A DNA stretch of 64,000 nucleotides, from positions 104,737,829 to 104,801,828 of the forward strand of contig OW386292.2 of assembly GCA_936432065.2 (NCBI GenBank). Reading direction: 5' to 3'. Below the pieces are notes generated by a model that saw nothing but the letters and a program-made list of their open reading frames with translations, searched no databases and had not been told where the DNA came from. Both the position numbers and the translations under genes were made by a program. The stretch comes from Rutpela maculata (lineage: Eukaryota; Arthropoda; Insecta; Coleoptera; Cerambycidae). The stretch's first letter is position 1. Every line of letters starts with the position of its first letter. Positions 35,701-45,623 of this stretch are shown piece by piece.

Positions 35701-36637
35701 GTGGTTAAAGAAATATATTGACTTAAACACCGAGATGAGAAATAAAGCTACAAATAAATTTGAAAAAGATCAGTACAAATTAATGAATAATGCAGCGTTT
35801 GGTAAGACGATGGAAAATGTGGACAACAGATTAGACATAAAGTTGGTTACTCACTGGGAAAGTATTAGACGTAGTATGGGTGCAAATGCATTAATATCTT
35901 GTCCAAACTTTAAAACTTGTTCTATATTTACTGAAGATTTTGTAGCAATCCATATGGGTAAACAAAAGGTGACTTATAATAAACCAATTTACGTAGGCTT
36001 TTGCATCTTGGAATTGTCAAAGACAGTACTGTACAACTTTTTCTATAATGTAATTAAAAGAGAGTATGGGGATAACGCCTCTTTATTGTATTCTGATACC
36101 GATAGTCTGATTATCAAAATTTTAACAGAAAATTTTTACGATTTTATAATAGATAACCGAGACAAATTTGACACTTCAAATTATCAGGATGGTAATATAT
36201 TTAATGTACCTAGGGGCCAACCGGTTTTAGGTAATTTTAAAGATGAGTTCCCCGCGGATCCAATAATTAGTTTTTATGGTACCGGAGCAAAAGCTTATTA
36301 CGTACAATCCGTGGGGAATGAATTTAAAAAAGCAAAAGGTGTAAAGAGATCTGTAATTCAAAAAGAATTATCAATAGATGACTATAGGCAAATCGTTGAA
36401 CAAGGTGGTTTAATATTCAGAAAGATGAATACATTTCGAAGTCAATTACACGATATTTTTACCGAAGTAAAGAACAAAGTGGCTCTGTCTCATCAGGATG
36501 ATAAACGCTTTGTCATCCCCAATACAACTAAAACTCTGCCGTGGGGTCACTCTGACATACAATTTTTTAGTAGTAGTACTGTGGAAATTGATAAAATAGA
36601 TCATTTACTTGCGGCAATAGCAGAGTTAAGCCAGTAA
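32731..36637 (+). CDS. PolB: Protein-primed DNA polymerase B (spliced)
   Basis: Two exons, 32731-33310 and 33375-36637, joined across a 64-base intron (GTATAC...polypyrimidine...TTAG); together 1281 codons including the stop, uninterrupted. Exon 1 starts with a C2H2-type finger (CTSCGKSFTRGDNLRRH) and a second Cys/His pair (CDCCNVTLTATQMKSHRR). Exon 2 has Exo I (VYADFES), an inserted HNH/endonuclease-VII-like zinc region (CGICGGPF, RDHCHLTGKVRFG), Exo II (FHNMSGYDSHLF), Exo III (YLKSDVLLLCDVF), and polymerase motifs A (TYLDATNLYG), B (KLMNNAAFGKTMEN) and C (YSDTDSL). All catalytic carboxylates are present. It would replicate the linear element from its terminal repeats. The ORF would be missed in part by annotation that ignores the short intron. 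It looks like one of the best preserved genes of the element. Confidence 0.93.
33311..33374 (+). other. 64-bp intron in PolB
   Basis: Donor CAG/GTATAC, acceptor after a 12-base T run (TTTTAG/GTTGGG). Splicing joins the codons for Ser-Gly-Trp and keeps the frame; unspliced reading stops within 20 bases. Confidence 0.8.
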
Positions 36638-36639
36638 TC

Positions 36640-37560
36640 ATTATTAAAACATGAATGTTTGTTTGACGTAAAGGTCCAGAATATTATAAATTAGATTTAG
36701 TTTGTTTATGTATTTCTTTGTAAAAATATTGTAAATAAATTAAGTAGAGTTTTGTTAAGCAAGTAATTTATATTGTCACTAAAAGTGGGTGTTCGTTTAA
36801 CGTACAATTCCAAAATATTATAAAATATGTTAAGTTTATGTATCTACTATTCTGTAAAGATACTGTAAGTTGATTTCATACTTTGTATGTAATAATATGT
36901 AATAATGCGTAATAACATGTAATTAAAAAATTAATTGGAGAACTATATTGTAATAAAGTATACATGGAAAAGAATAATTATGTATTGTTATTAAGCTTTA
37001 GACCAGAATGCCTGTTTTAAATTAAAGTGAGCGTCATTTATGGACGGTGCTGTACCATAGCTTGTATTCGAGGCATGTTTGCAACAAGAATTCCTATTTT
37101 AAAGTAAAATAAAGCATTTTTTATGGGAGTGCTGTACCACATCCTGGGTTACATTCCGATTACAGTGCGTCATGTGGCAAGCTGTGAGATTCAGCGTGGG
37201 TTAAATGGAAGCAAGAATTTGTTTGTTGAAGTAAAATAAAGTGCAATTTCTTTTGGTAGGTGCTGTACCACAGTTTGGGTTATTGTTTAGAGTGGGTTAT
37301 GTGGCAACAGTGCTGATGTCAACTTGAGGTGACGCGGCGCTTCGCTTTGGTGGCGTGATACATTTCAACCAATGAGGAGGCCGCATTTCCACCACTCCTA
37401 GGTAGGGATGATGGAGGTCCATTTATACTTCGTGGACGCTTCAAAAGTTCTCTTTACCTTCAACTTTCACTGTGTTCAGTTGTGAATTTTATATTCTGTG
37501 TTCTGTGCCAAGTTTCAAGTTTAACATTTTGTAAGTTTATTATTTTTTACTTATTCAATT
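36640..37560. other. Non-coding interval with tandem repeats
   Basis: Two imperfect units at about 36655 and 36785 (TTTGACGTAAAGGTCCAGAA / GTTTAACGTACAATTCCAAA, then ATATTATAAA). Then three units of about 110 bases at 37005-37320, each containing AAAGTRAAATAAAG and GTGCTGTACCA. A TATA-like TTTATA lies at 37432 upstream of the next gene. Confidence 0.6.
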
Positions 37561-37573
37561 CGTAATTCTCATA

Positions 37574-37885
37574 ATGGTGAGACACATTGTATCTGGTGGT
37601 GGCCGTAAAACGACCAATGTATCGGAGGCTAATAATGCCCAGATGATAATGCAGGGTGTGACATTGCTTTCCACTTTTATGCCGGGCCCTGCTACCACAG
37701 TGGGTGCACCAATTAGAACAACTAATAATGTGATTTACGCGGCAGCCCCAGCGGCTCAATTCGTTGTGGCCGGCTCCGCAAATAATTTAATATTGACACC
37801 CAGTGGTAGCTCAGCAGGTCCGACACCCCTAGGTCCTGGTGCTGGAAATATGGGCCCGACATATAACATTGTATTGACTGAGTAA
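37574..37885 (+). pseudogene. Polinton second gene, 5' part (interrupted by a retroelement)
   Basis: Starts MVRHIVSGGG and contains MQGVTLLSTFMPGPATTV and NNVIYAAAP. A diverged homologue at 62493 (relic C) has IQGLAVLTSFFPGPGDAV and RQIIYSAAP, so this is a conserved gene of this Polinton lineage, placed just after PolB in both. The frame is cut near 37881 by a CR1/L2-like element and resumes at 42062, where VNIISNV matches INIISNI of the homologue. Function unknown; a structural or DNA-associated role is only a guess. Confidence 0.7.
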
Positions 37886-38905
37886 ATGATGGCTGCGCCT
37901 GACAATAGTGTATTAATTTCGGAGCTCAATAAACTTAAGAAATCTGAACTAATTGATTTGTTAGTGTACCAAAAAGTGCCCTCAAGTTACCAGGATAATA
38001 AAATAATAAACTTCTTAGTGCAAACTGTGCCTATAAATAGTATGAATAACTTAAACATTAACAACGCCGGCAAAGATAGTGAAATCGGTGATATATATCA
38101 TGACAGTTCAGAAGAGATAATTATCTGTGACAAAATAAAGTGCATTAAATCAAACACACAGTGTATTGTATTAAAAAGTGAAAACTCGATGCTCTTAAGG
38201 TTAGTAAATAACCTAGAAAATAGGGTCACCGAACAAGAAAGTTTTATTGGAATATTAAAACAATCTTATGATCAAAAAACTTATCTGAAACATACACAAA
38301 ACAAAGAATGTGAGAAGCCGACAGAGGTGAGCAACCAACAATACTCCAATGCTGTACGGAATGTTGTATCAAAACCAACAAAGATTACAAATCAGCAAGT
38401 TTCTGCTGCAATACACGAAGCAAAAACTATAAGCAAATTCAAAGATGTTATTCATCTAGGCGATAATTCAAACGCAAGTACATCCAGTTCAAACCCTGTG
38501 GTTGTAGAAAATAAAAATACTCCAGAGTGGCGTTTTCAACAAAAAAGAGGTCAAAAACAATCTAACCAAAATAACGAGAGAGGAAAAAAGAAACAAGTCA
38601 TTATTGGAACAGCGAATTCAACAGAACGTGTAACTGCAGAGAAAAAGGCTTGGCTATTTGTAACAAAATACCATATATCTTATACTTGCGAAAAACTAAA
38701 ATCATATTTAGAATCGGTGCATCCTGACAGGCAATATATCTGCCAAAAAATCGACAATCTGGGCTCCTTCAACTCCTTTAAAGTTGGAATTGACTTAGAC
38801 ATCAAAGAAAAATTTTTGGACCCCGAAATATGGCCCCGTGGAATTGAAGTAAGTAATTTTTTATTCAAAAGGAAAACTCAAATATTCTCCAATCGAAACC
38901 AGTGA
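37886..38905 (+). CDS. Non-LTR ORF1 protein
   Basis: 339 residues, starting MMAAPDNSVLISELNKLKKS. A short helical leader (ELNKLKKSELIDLLVYQKVP) is followed by a central helix with coiled-coil character (LKSENSMLLRLVNNLENRV), a Ser/Asn/Gln-rich linker with KKRGQ-type basic patches, and a C-terminal block (WLFVTKYHISYTCEKLKSYL ... KVGIDLDIKEKFLDPEIWP) resembling the conserved C-terminal fold of L2/CR1-type ORF1 proteins. No zinc knuckle. Likely an RNA-binding nucleic-acid chaperone. Its stop codon overlaps the start of the ORF2 frame. Confidence 0.75.
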   Translation: MMAAPDNSVLISELNKLKKSELIDLLVYQKVPSSYQDNKIINFLVQTVPINSMNNLNINNAGKDSEIGDIYHDSSEEIIICDKIKCIKSNTQCIVLKSENSMLLRLVNNLENRVTEQESFIGILKQSYDQKTYLKHTQNKECEKPTEVSNQQYSNAVRNVVSKPTKITNQQVSAAIHEAKTISKFKDVIHLGDNSNASTSSSNPVVVENKNTPEWRFQQKRGQKQSNQNNERGKKKQVIIGTANSTERVTAEKKAWLFVTKYHISYTCEKLKSYLESVHPDRQYICQKIDNLGSFNSFKVGIDLDIKEKFLDPEIWPRGIEVSNFLFKRKTQIFSNRNQ

Positions 38906-41781
38906 GAACAAAGAACGAACACTTCACAAGCTCAAGGAAATTAACCTCTAGCAAAACTATAAAAGTTGTGCATCAAAATGTACGGTCATTAAGAAAAAAT
39001 ATTAATGAATTAGAACTCTTTTTAGACAATATTAACTCATGTGATTTCCTATGCTTAACAGAACATTTTCAGAGCACAGAACAACTAAATTTATTCAAAA
39101 TATCAAACCTAAAGCTAATATCAAGTCATTGCCGTCCCTCTGGGGAACGGGGAGGTTCAGCAATTTATGTAAATCCAGGAATACAGTGCTCTCAACGACA
39201 AGATATTGAAAATTTATCATGTAAAAATATTTTCGAATGCTCGGCTATAGAGTGTTATCTGGAAGGAGCTACATCTGTCATTGTTTGTATTTACCGTCCG
39301 CCGAATGAAGATATGATTGACCAATTTTTTGTTAAATTAAATGCACTTATTGATACACTCTTTAATGAAAATAAAATAGTAATATTGACAGGCGATCTAA
39401 ACATAGATTTTGCAACTGAAACCCTAGCTAAATGTAAACTGAAAAGTATTTTAGATTCATACGGTATGACTTCTGCTGTGAGCGAGTTCACTAGAGTTAC
39501 TTCTCAGTCTCAGACAATGATAGACTATATTATTACAAATATGGCACAAGAACACTCGGTGGAGGTGAGAGACTCGCAAATATCAGATCATAAAGCTCAA
39601 ATACTTAGCTTCGCAGCTGAGTATAGTCAAACAAGATTGCCCTTTACTTATGGTAGATCATTCTCTGAGACAAATGTAAAACACTTTATAAATGATCTGT
39701 CCCGTGAAAACTGGCAGACTGTTTATGAGGCAAAAACAAGTGAGGAAAAAATAAAAGTATTTTTGAATACACTACAAGAAAGCTTTAATAAAAAATTTCC
39801 ACTTCGTAAACGTAAATCGAACTTTAAATTAAACACCAAAGCCAAATGGGTCACTCCCGAATTGATTTCCTTAAGAAATCAATTAAAATTGTTACAAGAC
39901 ATTTCAAGATACAATTCAGATTATAAGTCAGCTGTTACACAGATGCGAAATTTGTATAGTAAAAAACTACAGGAATCGAAGGCTAACTATTATAACAACA
40001 TAATAAACATATCAGACAACAAATCCAAATGTATGTGGGATCTTGTAAATCGTACACTAGGTAAAGAAACAAATAACTTATTACCCAAAACAGTTGACAT
40101 ACCACTCATCCCAAATAAATTCAATAACTTTTTTATAACTAACGTCTCAAATCTAGTATCAAATATAAAAACCTCAAATATTCATACAAATTATAATGAT
40201 TTCATAAAAACCAATGCACAATCTATGTTTATATCTCCAACATCGTCAGAAGAAATCTGTGATATTGTTGATAATTTTAAATCAAAATCGTCTAGTGGAT
40301 TCGATAGTATTTCACCAAAACTATTAAAGAGATGCATCGTTGCTCTTGCATCTCCTCTTGAAAACATTTACAATACATCATTCATACTTGGTGAATTTCC
40401 ACAGACTTTAAAATTAGCACTGGTACTACCTATTTATAAAAAGGGTGACCCTAATGATTTGGAAAACTACCGTCCAATTAGCTTATTGTCCGTATTTTCA
40501 AAAATACTTGAATGTCTAATGTACAAAAGACTGATATCCTTTTTAAACAGTACCAACTTTTTTAATGAATTTCAGCACGGGTTTATGAAGAATAAGGCCA
40601 CAGATACCGCTCTTTTTAATTTTGTTGATGAAATAATAAGCGCCTTGGATGGTCGGGAAATTGCCTGCGGACTATTTCTTGACTTATCTAAGGCGTTTGA
40701 TACTTTAAACCATGTATGTTTACTTGATAAGTTGAACAAACTTGGTGTCAGAGGCACAGCACACAAATGGTTTTCTTCCTACTTAAAAAATCGTACTCAA
40801 CAAACATCAATTCTGATTCATGGGCAAAAATACGTTTCTGATTCTGTCACTAATAACACAGGAGTGCCACAAGGTAGTGTGCTTGGGCCCCTTCTCTTTG
40901 TCGTTTATCTAAATGATCTATCCAACGTATGCCCAAACAACAACAACTTCAGACTTGTGAATTACGCCGATGACACCAATATCCTCATTAGAGGTAAGAA
41001 TATCTCTGACATAGAACAGTTTGCCGGGGATATTTGGCAAAATTTGAGAGATTGGTTTTGTATCAATCAACTGATACTCAACGAATCCAAATCCAATGGT
41101 ATGTTTTATAGAACTGACAAATCGAATTTGAACTTTCCTTCTGATTTATTACTAGGGCACTTACAAATACCTGTCAAAGATAGTATAAAACTCCTTGGAA
41201 TAACTTTGGATTCGAACTTAAAGTGGAACGACCATATAAAAAATTTAAGTCAACAGTTAAATTCCGTTTGCTATGCATTAAGAGTACTTTCAAGGTCTTT
41301 TGATACATCGGTGCTTAAAACCATATATTATTCAAACTTTTACGGCAAAACTAAGTATGGAATAACTATTTGGGGTGGTTCTTCTAATCTTGGGGAAATT
41401 TTTACTATACAAAAAAGAGCAATTAGAATCATATATAAAATGGGCTTTTTAGCTTCCTGCAGGGGAGTTTTCAAAAGTAACAACTTACTAACCATACCGG
41501 GTTTATTTATTTATGAATGCATTTTATATGTAAAAAAACACAGTAACCAGTTTCAAGAGCACGAACAACATCACCCCTATAATACCAGATGCAAGGGCGA
41601 CTATGCATTACCCATTCACAGTCTAACACTTCTTGAAAATTGTCCGCGTTATCAGTGTCTGAAATTTTATAATGCGCTTCCCCAACACATTAAAGAGTGT
41701 ACAAATTTTAAAAAGTTTAAAAATTATACATTTGATTATATATGTAATCTTGAACCGTACAGTCTACAGGATTTTCTGTAA
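38902..41781 (+). CDS. Non-LTR ORF2: endonuclease and reverse transcriptase
   Basis: About 960 codons. APE-type endonuclease at residues ~20-240 (NVRSLRKNINEL, RGGSAIYV, YRPPN, TGDLNID, SDHKAQ). Reverse transcriptase at ~480-740: PIYKKGDPNDLENYRPISL, LDLSKAFDTLNH, GVPQGSVLGPLLF, NYADDTNIL. A Cys/aromatic C-terminal tail follows. All catalytic motifs are present. The frame has no ATG before the endonuclease domain (the first is about codon 137) and overlaps the ORF1 stop, so translation is probably coupled to ORF1. Together with ORF1 this could be a competent element. Confidence 0.9.
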   Translation: MRTKNEHFTSSRKLTSSKTIKVVHQNVRSLRKNINELELFLDNINSCDFLCLTEHFQSTEQLNLFKISNLKLISSHCRPSGERGGSAIYVNPGIQCSQRQDIENLSCKNIFECSAIECYLEGATSVIVCIYRPPNEDMIDQFFVKLNALIDTLFNENKIVILTGDLNIDFATETLAKCKLKSILDSYGMTSAVSEFTRVTSQSQTMIDYIITNMAQEHSVEVRDSQISDHKAQILSFAAEYSQTRLPFTYGRSFSETNVKHFINDLSRENWQTVYEAKTSEEKIKVFLNTLQESFNKKFPLRKRKSNFKLNTKAKWVTPELISLRNQLKLLQDISRYNSDYKSAVTQMRNLYSKKLQESKANYYNNIINISDNKSKCMWDLVNRTLGKETNNLLPKTVDIPLIPNKFNNFFITNVSNLVSNIKTSNIHTNYNDFIKTNAQSMFISPTSSEEICDIVDNFKSKSSSGFDSISPKLLKRCIVALASPLENIYNTSFILGEFPQTLKLALVLPIYKKGDPNDLENYRPISLLSVFSKILECLMYKRLISFLNSTNFFNEFQHGFMKNKATDTALFNFVDEIISALDGREIACGLFLDLSKAFDTLNHVCLLDKLNKLGVRGTAHKWFSSYLKNRTQQTSILIHGQKYVSDSVTNNTGVPQGSVLGPLLFVVYLNDLSNVCPNNNNFRLVNYADDTNILIRGKNISDIEQFAGDIWQNLRDWFCINQLILNESKSNGMFYRTDKSNLNFPSDLLLGHLQIPVKDSIKLLGITLDSNLKWNDHIKNLSQQLNSVCYALRVLSRSFDTSVLKTIYYSNFYGKTKYGITIWGGSSNLGEIFTIQKRAIRIIYKMGFLASCRGVFKSNNLLTIPGLFIYECILYVKKHSNQFQEHEQHHPYNTRCKGDYALPIHSLTLLENCPRYQCLKFYNALPQHIKECTNFKKFKNYTFDYICNLEPYSLQDFL

Positions 41782-41970
41782 GTAAATTATTGATGTTTAC
41801 TTTTAAACATTTTAATTGATTATCGTAATGTCCAATTTTTACAATTTTTATGTTTTTATATAAACGTACGATTTTCTGTAAGTAAATTATTGATGTTTAC
41901 TTTTAAACATTTTAATTAATTTATCGTAATGTCCAATTTTTACAATTTTTATATTTCTATATATACGTAA
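41770..41970 (+). repeat. 100-bp tandem duplication in the retroelement 3' end
   Basis: GATTTTCTGTAAGTAAATTA at 41770 recurs at 41870, and the two units are nearly identical. The first unit begins in the last codons of ORF2, so the stop codon lies inside the duplicated unit. Confidence 0.85.
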
Positions 41971-42061
41971 TTACTGTTTTAAACTATCTCTATTGACTTG
42001 TCTTATCTACAAATTTTGTAGCTTATGAGACCAATAAATGTATTTGTATTTATTTATTATT

Positions 42062-43573
42062 TGTATTTGTAGGTAGGCCGGGATTAGGGGTAAATATAAT
42101 ATCGAATGTTCGAATCCCGGCTACGAATACAACAACGCATAATGTCACCTCTAATGCAACTTCGACCAATAGCACAATACATGGGTCAGTTTATGGCAAT
42201 CAACAGACGCACGCTGTTGACCAGTCTGATGCTGACATGCATCCGGTAATTCACATCTCCGACGACGATGCTGGAGGAATTAATTCCAATAGCACCGAAG
42301 TCGTAGATGGATTACAGGATCGTGAAAGCGAATTCCGTGATGCTGAGGAGCTCATTCGTTTAGATGGCAAAGTAAGACCATCTAAAAGGGCAGCTTCTGC
42401 ATCGAGGAATCAGAGTGGGCGTCGCGTCACCTTCCAACCCTCGTCTGCATCCGTATCGTTGGTCACTAGTGATGACTCTGAGGACGACTTTGTGAAACCG
42501 CCAGTAGTCAAAAAGCCCAAAGGGGCAGTTATTCACAGTGATGACTCCGAAGATGACTTTGTTGTTAAGCGAAAAACTTGTAAAAAGAGCGTCAAAATTG
42601 AAAAATGTAATAGTCGTAAAACAAAGTCATCATCGGCGGCATCAGGGAGTGGTAGGGGCAGGGGCAGGGGTAGTCGTGTTGTGAACCCCAGCACAAAGTC
42701 GTCTTCGGTGGCATCAGGGCGTGGTTCAAGAAGGGCGGCTACTCAACTAACACCGGACTTTTCCGATGTTCCGCCACATATTGTTCAATTTATGTTAGAT
42801 TTGAATCAAAATTTACCTGCGCCGTTAACCACTATTCTGGAGGATCCTCCTAGGCCTGTGATAAAAACTGTAGGCAGAGGCATGGGAGGAAAGGGGAATT
42901 TAATGAGCCTTAACGGCGAGGTAAATCGCGACGCGAACACAAGTCCGGTTTTAGGTGGTAGATTTGACGACACCGCATTAGAACAACCAAGTTGTTCTAA
43001 TGCAGTGCCATCACCACCCCCAGGTGGCAACGACGCACTAGAAGGAGCTGGCACTTCTAATGCGGCGGTGCCATCACCTCACCGAGCACCAGGTCAGAAT
43101 TCTATGTATTCTGACATGGCGCTGATAATATAAATATTGAGGATTTATTAAATATTCCACCACTAGTTCCGCCGATTCAGAATCCCTCAGATTCTGATTC
43201 GGATTGTGATTTTCTATCACAGGAGAATGACCGCAATTTATTAAAAAATGCAATTGCGGCATTAAAAACACTGAGAAAATCAAAAAAGGAAAAACACGAT
43301 GCGGATGTATTGGCGCGCATTAATGATGATGTGCTACAACGGCAGGCTGAAGCACAGGAAGCCAATGCCCGAGAACGCCTTCAGCAGGCCGAAAATCTAA
43401 GGTTAGAAATTGAAAGGCTAACCTTAGAGAGAGAGCAAATCATTATTAATGCGAATGCGGAGAGGATTGATGCCCAACAAAAAATCGAGGGTATCAATAA
43501 TCGCCGCAACGCCGAGGCTAAGCCCCGTCGGGAGTTGGAAGGTGTTGAGAAGAAATTAAAAGATCTTGGCTAG
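42062..43573 (+). pseudogene. Polinton second gene, 3' part
   Basis: Continues the gene begun at 37574. A long Ser/Asp/Gly-rich middle has two copies of a DDSEDDFV motif, GRGRGRGSR-type basic Gly repeats and a repeated proline-rich stretch. After a frameshift near 43120, an acidic then strongly helical C-terminus runs to 43573 (AEAQEANARERLQQAENLRL). The homologue at 62493-63502 ends in a similar charged helix. Interrupted by both the retroelement and the frameshift, so inactive. Overall it is a low-complexity, acidic/basic mosaic with a terminal coiled coil. Confidence 0.6.
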
Positions 43574-43589
43574 AACACATGAAGGTAAA

Positions 43590-43945
43590 GAGGTGTATAA
43601 CATTTTATTGTAAAATATTATTTTTATATGTATATTATTTGTTTAGTTATAAGTATTAGTGTAAGTTCTTGTACAAATAATTTTTAAAATTATATTATAA
43701 TAAAAAAAATATAAAACATTAGACTTAAAAAAGATAAATGTTAGGTTAGGTTATGTTAGGTTAGGTTGTACAATTATATTGTAATAAAAAATTTAGTCTT
43801 AGAAAAAAAATATTTAAAAAAAATTAAAATATATAAAAAAATAAATATATACAAAAAATATATATATATATATATATAAAATATAAGAAAATTAAAAAAA
43901 TTTTAAAAATACAAAAAAAATTACATTAGGTTAGGTTAGGATTAT
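43590..43945. repeat. AT-rich low complexity with TTAGG-like tracts
   Basis: Two short TTAGG tracts (43740-43768 and 43925-43939; GTTAGGTTAGGTTATG and AGGTTAGGTTAGG) in A-rich sequence. TTAGG is the insect telomere unit, but only a few copies are present. Confidence 0.7.
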
Positions 43946-43965
43946 TATTATATAAAGATATACGC

Positions 43966-44216
43966 GTGATCCACGCGCGAAGCCGCCGTCCCCGCACCCG
44001 GGTGCGGCTCCCCCGCCCCCGGGGCCGGGGTGGCGGCGAAGCCGCCGTTACAGTGACAAAGCCACCGACACGGCGGCGAAGCCGCCGTTTCAGTGACAAA
44101 GCCACAGATAAGGCGGCGAAACCGCCGTTACAGTGACGAAGCCACCGATAAGGCGGCGAAGCCGCCGTCACGGCGACGAAGCGACCTTCGGGGTGGCGAA
44201 GCCGCCTTCGGGGAAG
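43966..44216. repeat. GC-rich hairpin minisatellite
   Basis: Four to five units of about 40 bases, each built on the perfect palindrome GGCGGCGAAGCCGCC followed by GTTACAGTGACAAAGCCACC-type sequence. They are preceded by CCGCACCCGGGTGCGG and CCCCGCCCCCGGGGCCGGGG, themselves palindromic. It lies between the rightward second gene and leftward acidic genes, so transcription converges on it. Its composition is wholly unlike its neighbours. Confidence 0.85.
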
Positions 44217-44514
44217 GGGCGACTATCGAATGGAGTAAATATCTGCATTCAGAATGTTGAACATAGCTTGGCGGTATCGGCTCATCAGTTGGGGAATGCG
44301 CCATATTGCTACTTGAGACGATCGCTCTATATTGATCGCTCTATATTGGCGATTTTTATTGTTTAAGTAAAAACTTGTTAATAAAAAAATAATTTTTCAA
44401 ATACTGATATTTTATTTCTAAGATACCTAATATGAAAATATAAATAATAATAAATATGTACAAAAAAAAACAATATAAAAAAATATGTACAAGAAAAACA
44501 ATATAAAAAATATG

Positions 44515-44837
44515 TCAATCGGAGTCCGAGTCCAAGTCGCTGGCACCCATTGGCACCGTCTCCAGCGACCAAGCTGACGGTGAAGATGGCCTGCTGGGTA
44601 GCTCTTCCTCGGAGTCCGAGTCGCTGGCGCTCATTGGTTCTGTGTCCACAGACCAAGCTGATGGTGAATATGGTCTGCTCGGCGGCTCAGCTTCCATGGA
44701 CCAGCTACCACTGTCTGGATCCCCTTCACGCCCCAGATCTTCATGGCTGGGCACAGACACCACCCAGCTACTGCTATCTGGACCATCTCTCCATCGTATG
44801 ATAGAGCAACCTTCACGTTGTACTCCCAGAAGGACAT
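44515..44837 (-). pseudogene. Acidic Ser/Asp-rich protein with internal repeat, probably frameshifted
   Basis: The only upstream ATG (44837, MSFWEYNVKVALSYDGEMVQ) is in a different frame from the convincing part (44763-44515), which has two units of PSRPxSPSAWSxxTxPMxAS with SDSDSEEE-type acidic runs and ends DSDSD. One frame change near 44770 would join them; an unseen intron is the alternative. A TATA-like word (TTTAAATAAG, minus strand, about 44940) lies upstream. The T-rich tract after the stop is like that after the relic A gene at 647. Function unknown. Confidence 0.45.
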
Positions 44838-45054
44838 TGTAGTTTCCGTGGAGTCGCTCGAACTGACAATATTGTCTTGAGTAGCAATTTGTCTTTCAGT
44901 TTTACAGTTTAACTGAGGACCAAGCGGTGAGAAGTTTCTTATTTAAACACATCCCCACTAAACCACAACCAACATAAACGAGAGTGGGGTAGTAACTTTC
45001 TTATACACGTACCATCAATGCCACCACCCCCATAACCAACAGCAGATGAGATTC

Positions 45055-45333
45055 TTATAGACTATTTAAAATTTCAGAATCCGTTTCTGCGTCGGATTCA
45101 GATGGATCACTTTCAGAGGACACTGCTTCAGCTTCTGAGAATGTTTGTCGGTATCCATTTGTAGTGCTATCGGCCGGACCAGGTGGCTCCTCTGTGACCC
45201 TCGATAAATATGAACACCATTCGCCGGTTTCAGGATCCTCATATCTTATTTCTTCATACCATATCAATGGTACAAAATTCGATAATATCGAATCACTGGT
45301 AGAGGAGACGGTTGGATCTTGGATTGTGACCAT
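45055..45333 (-). CDS. Small acidic Polinton protein
   Basis: 92 residues: MVTIQDPTVSSTSDS at the start, an aromatic middle (LIWYEEIRYEDPETGEWCSY), then GPADSTT and a Ser/Asp/Glu-rich tail (SSESDPSESDAETDSE). A homologue is seen in relic A at 647. It has its own TATA-like element (TTATATACC on the minus strand near 45380). Unknown function; small acidic proteins could mimic DNA or bind basic core proteins, but nothing here shows that. Confidence 0.6.
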   Translation of the reverse strand: MVTIQDPTVSSTSDSILSNFVPLIWYEEIRYEDPETGEWCSYLSRVTEEPPGPADSTTNGYRQTFSEAEAVSSESDPSESDAETDSEILNSL

Positions 45334-45623
45334 GTTAAATGCAGAAACTCAAATGAATAAGAGTTCATTATTTCTTACTAGGTATATAAGTCGATATACC
45401 CCCACTTTATTTTGCACTTAAAATAGATAATAAAAACAAACATTTTTCATAAAAGGAGATGTATTTATTTACAAAAAAAGAAACATATTTATATAAAGTA
45501 TTTAAAAATTAATCTAAGTTCTAATCACTTATACAATAACTTAAACTAAACTATTTACAATATTAAACTATTTACATTCAACTTTTTTTATTGTTATTGC
45601 AAATGTTGCAGATCTCCACTGGT

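Larger units (their letters stand above)
37881..42061 (+). mobile_element. CR1/L2-like non-LTR retrotransposon, near full length
   Basis: Two open frames (ORF1 37886, ORF2 38902) and a 3' end made of short TTTGTATT-type repeats (42030-42061) rather than poly(A), as in CR1/L2-type elements. No clear target duplication. It interrupts the second Polinton gene; the 5' junction lies within a few bases of 37881. Both frames are intact, so the insertion looks recent relative to the decay elsewhere. Confidence 0.8.

Noticed and set aside
43740..43768. True telomere or internal telomeric array
   Set aside because: Only a few TTAGG units, mixed with variants, inside a transposon.
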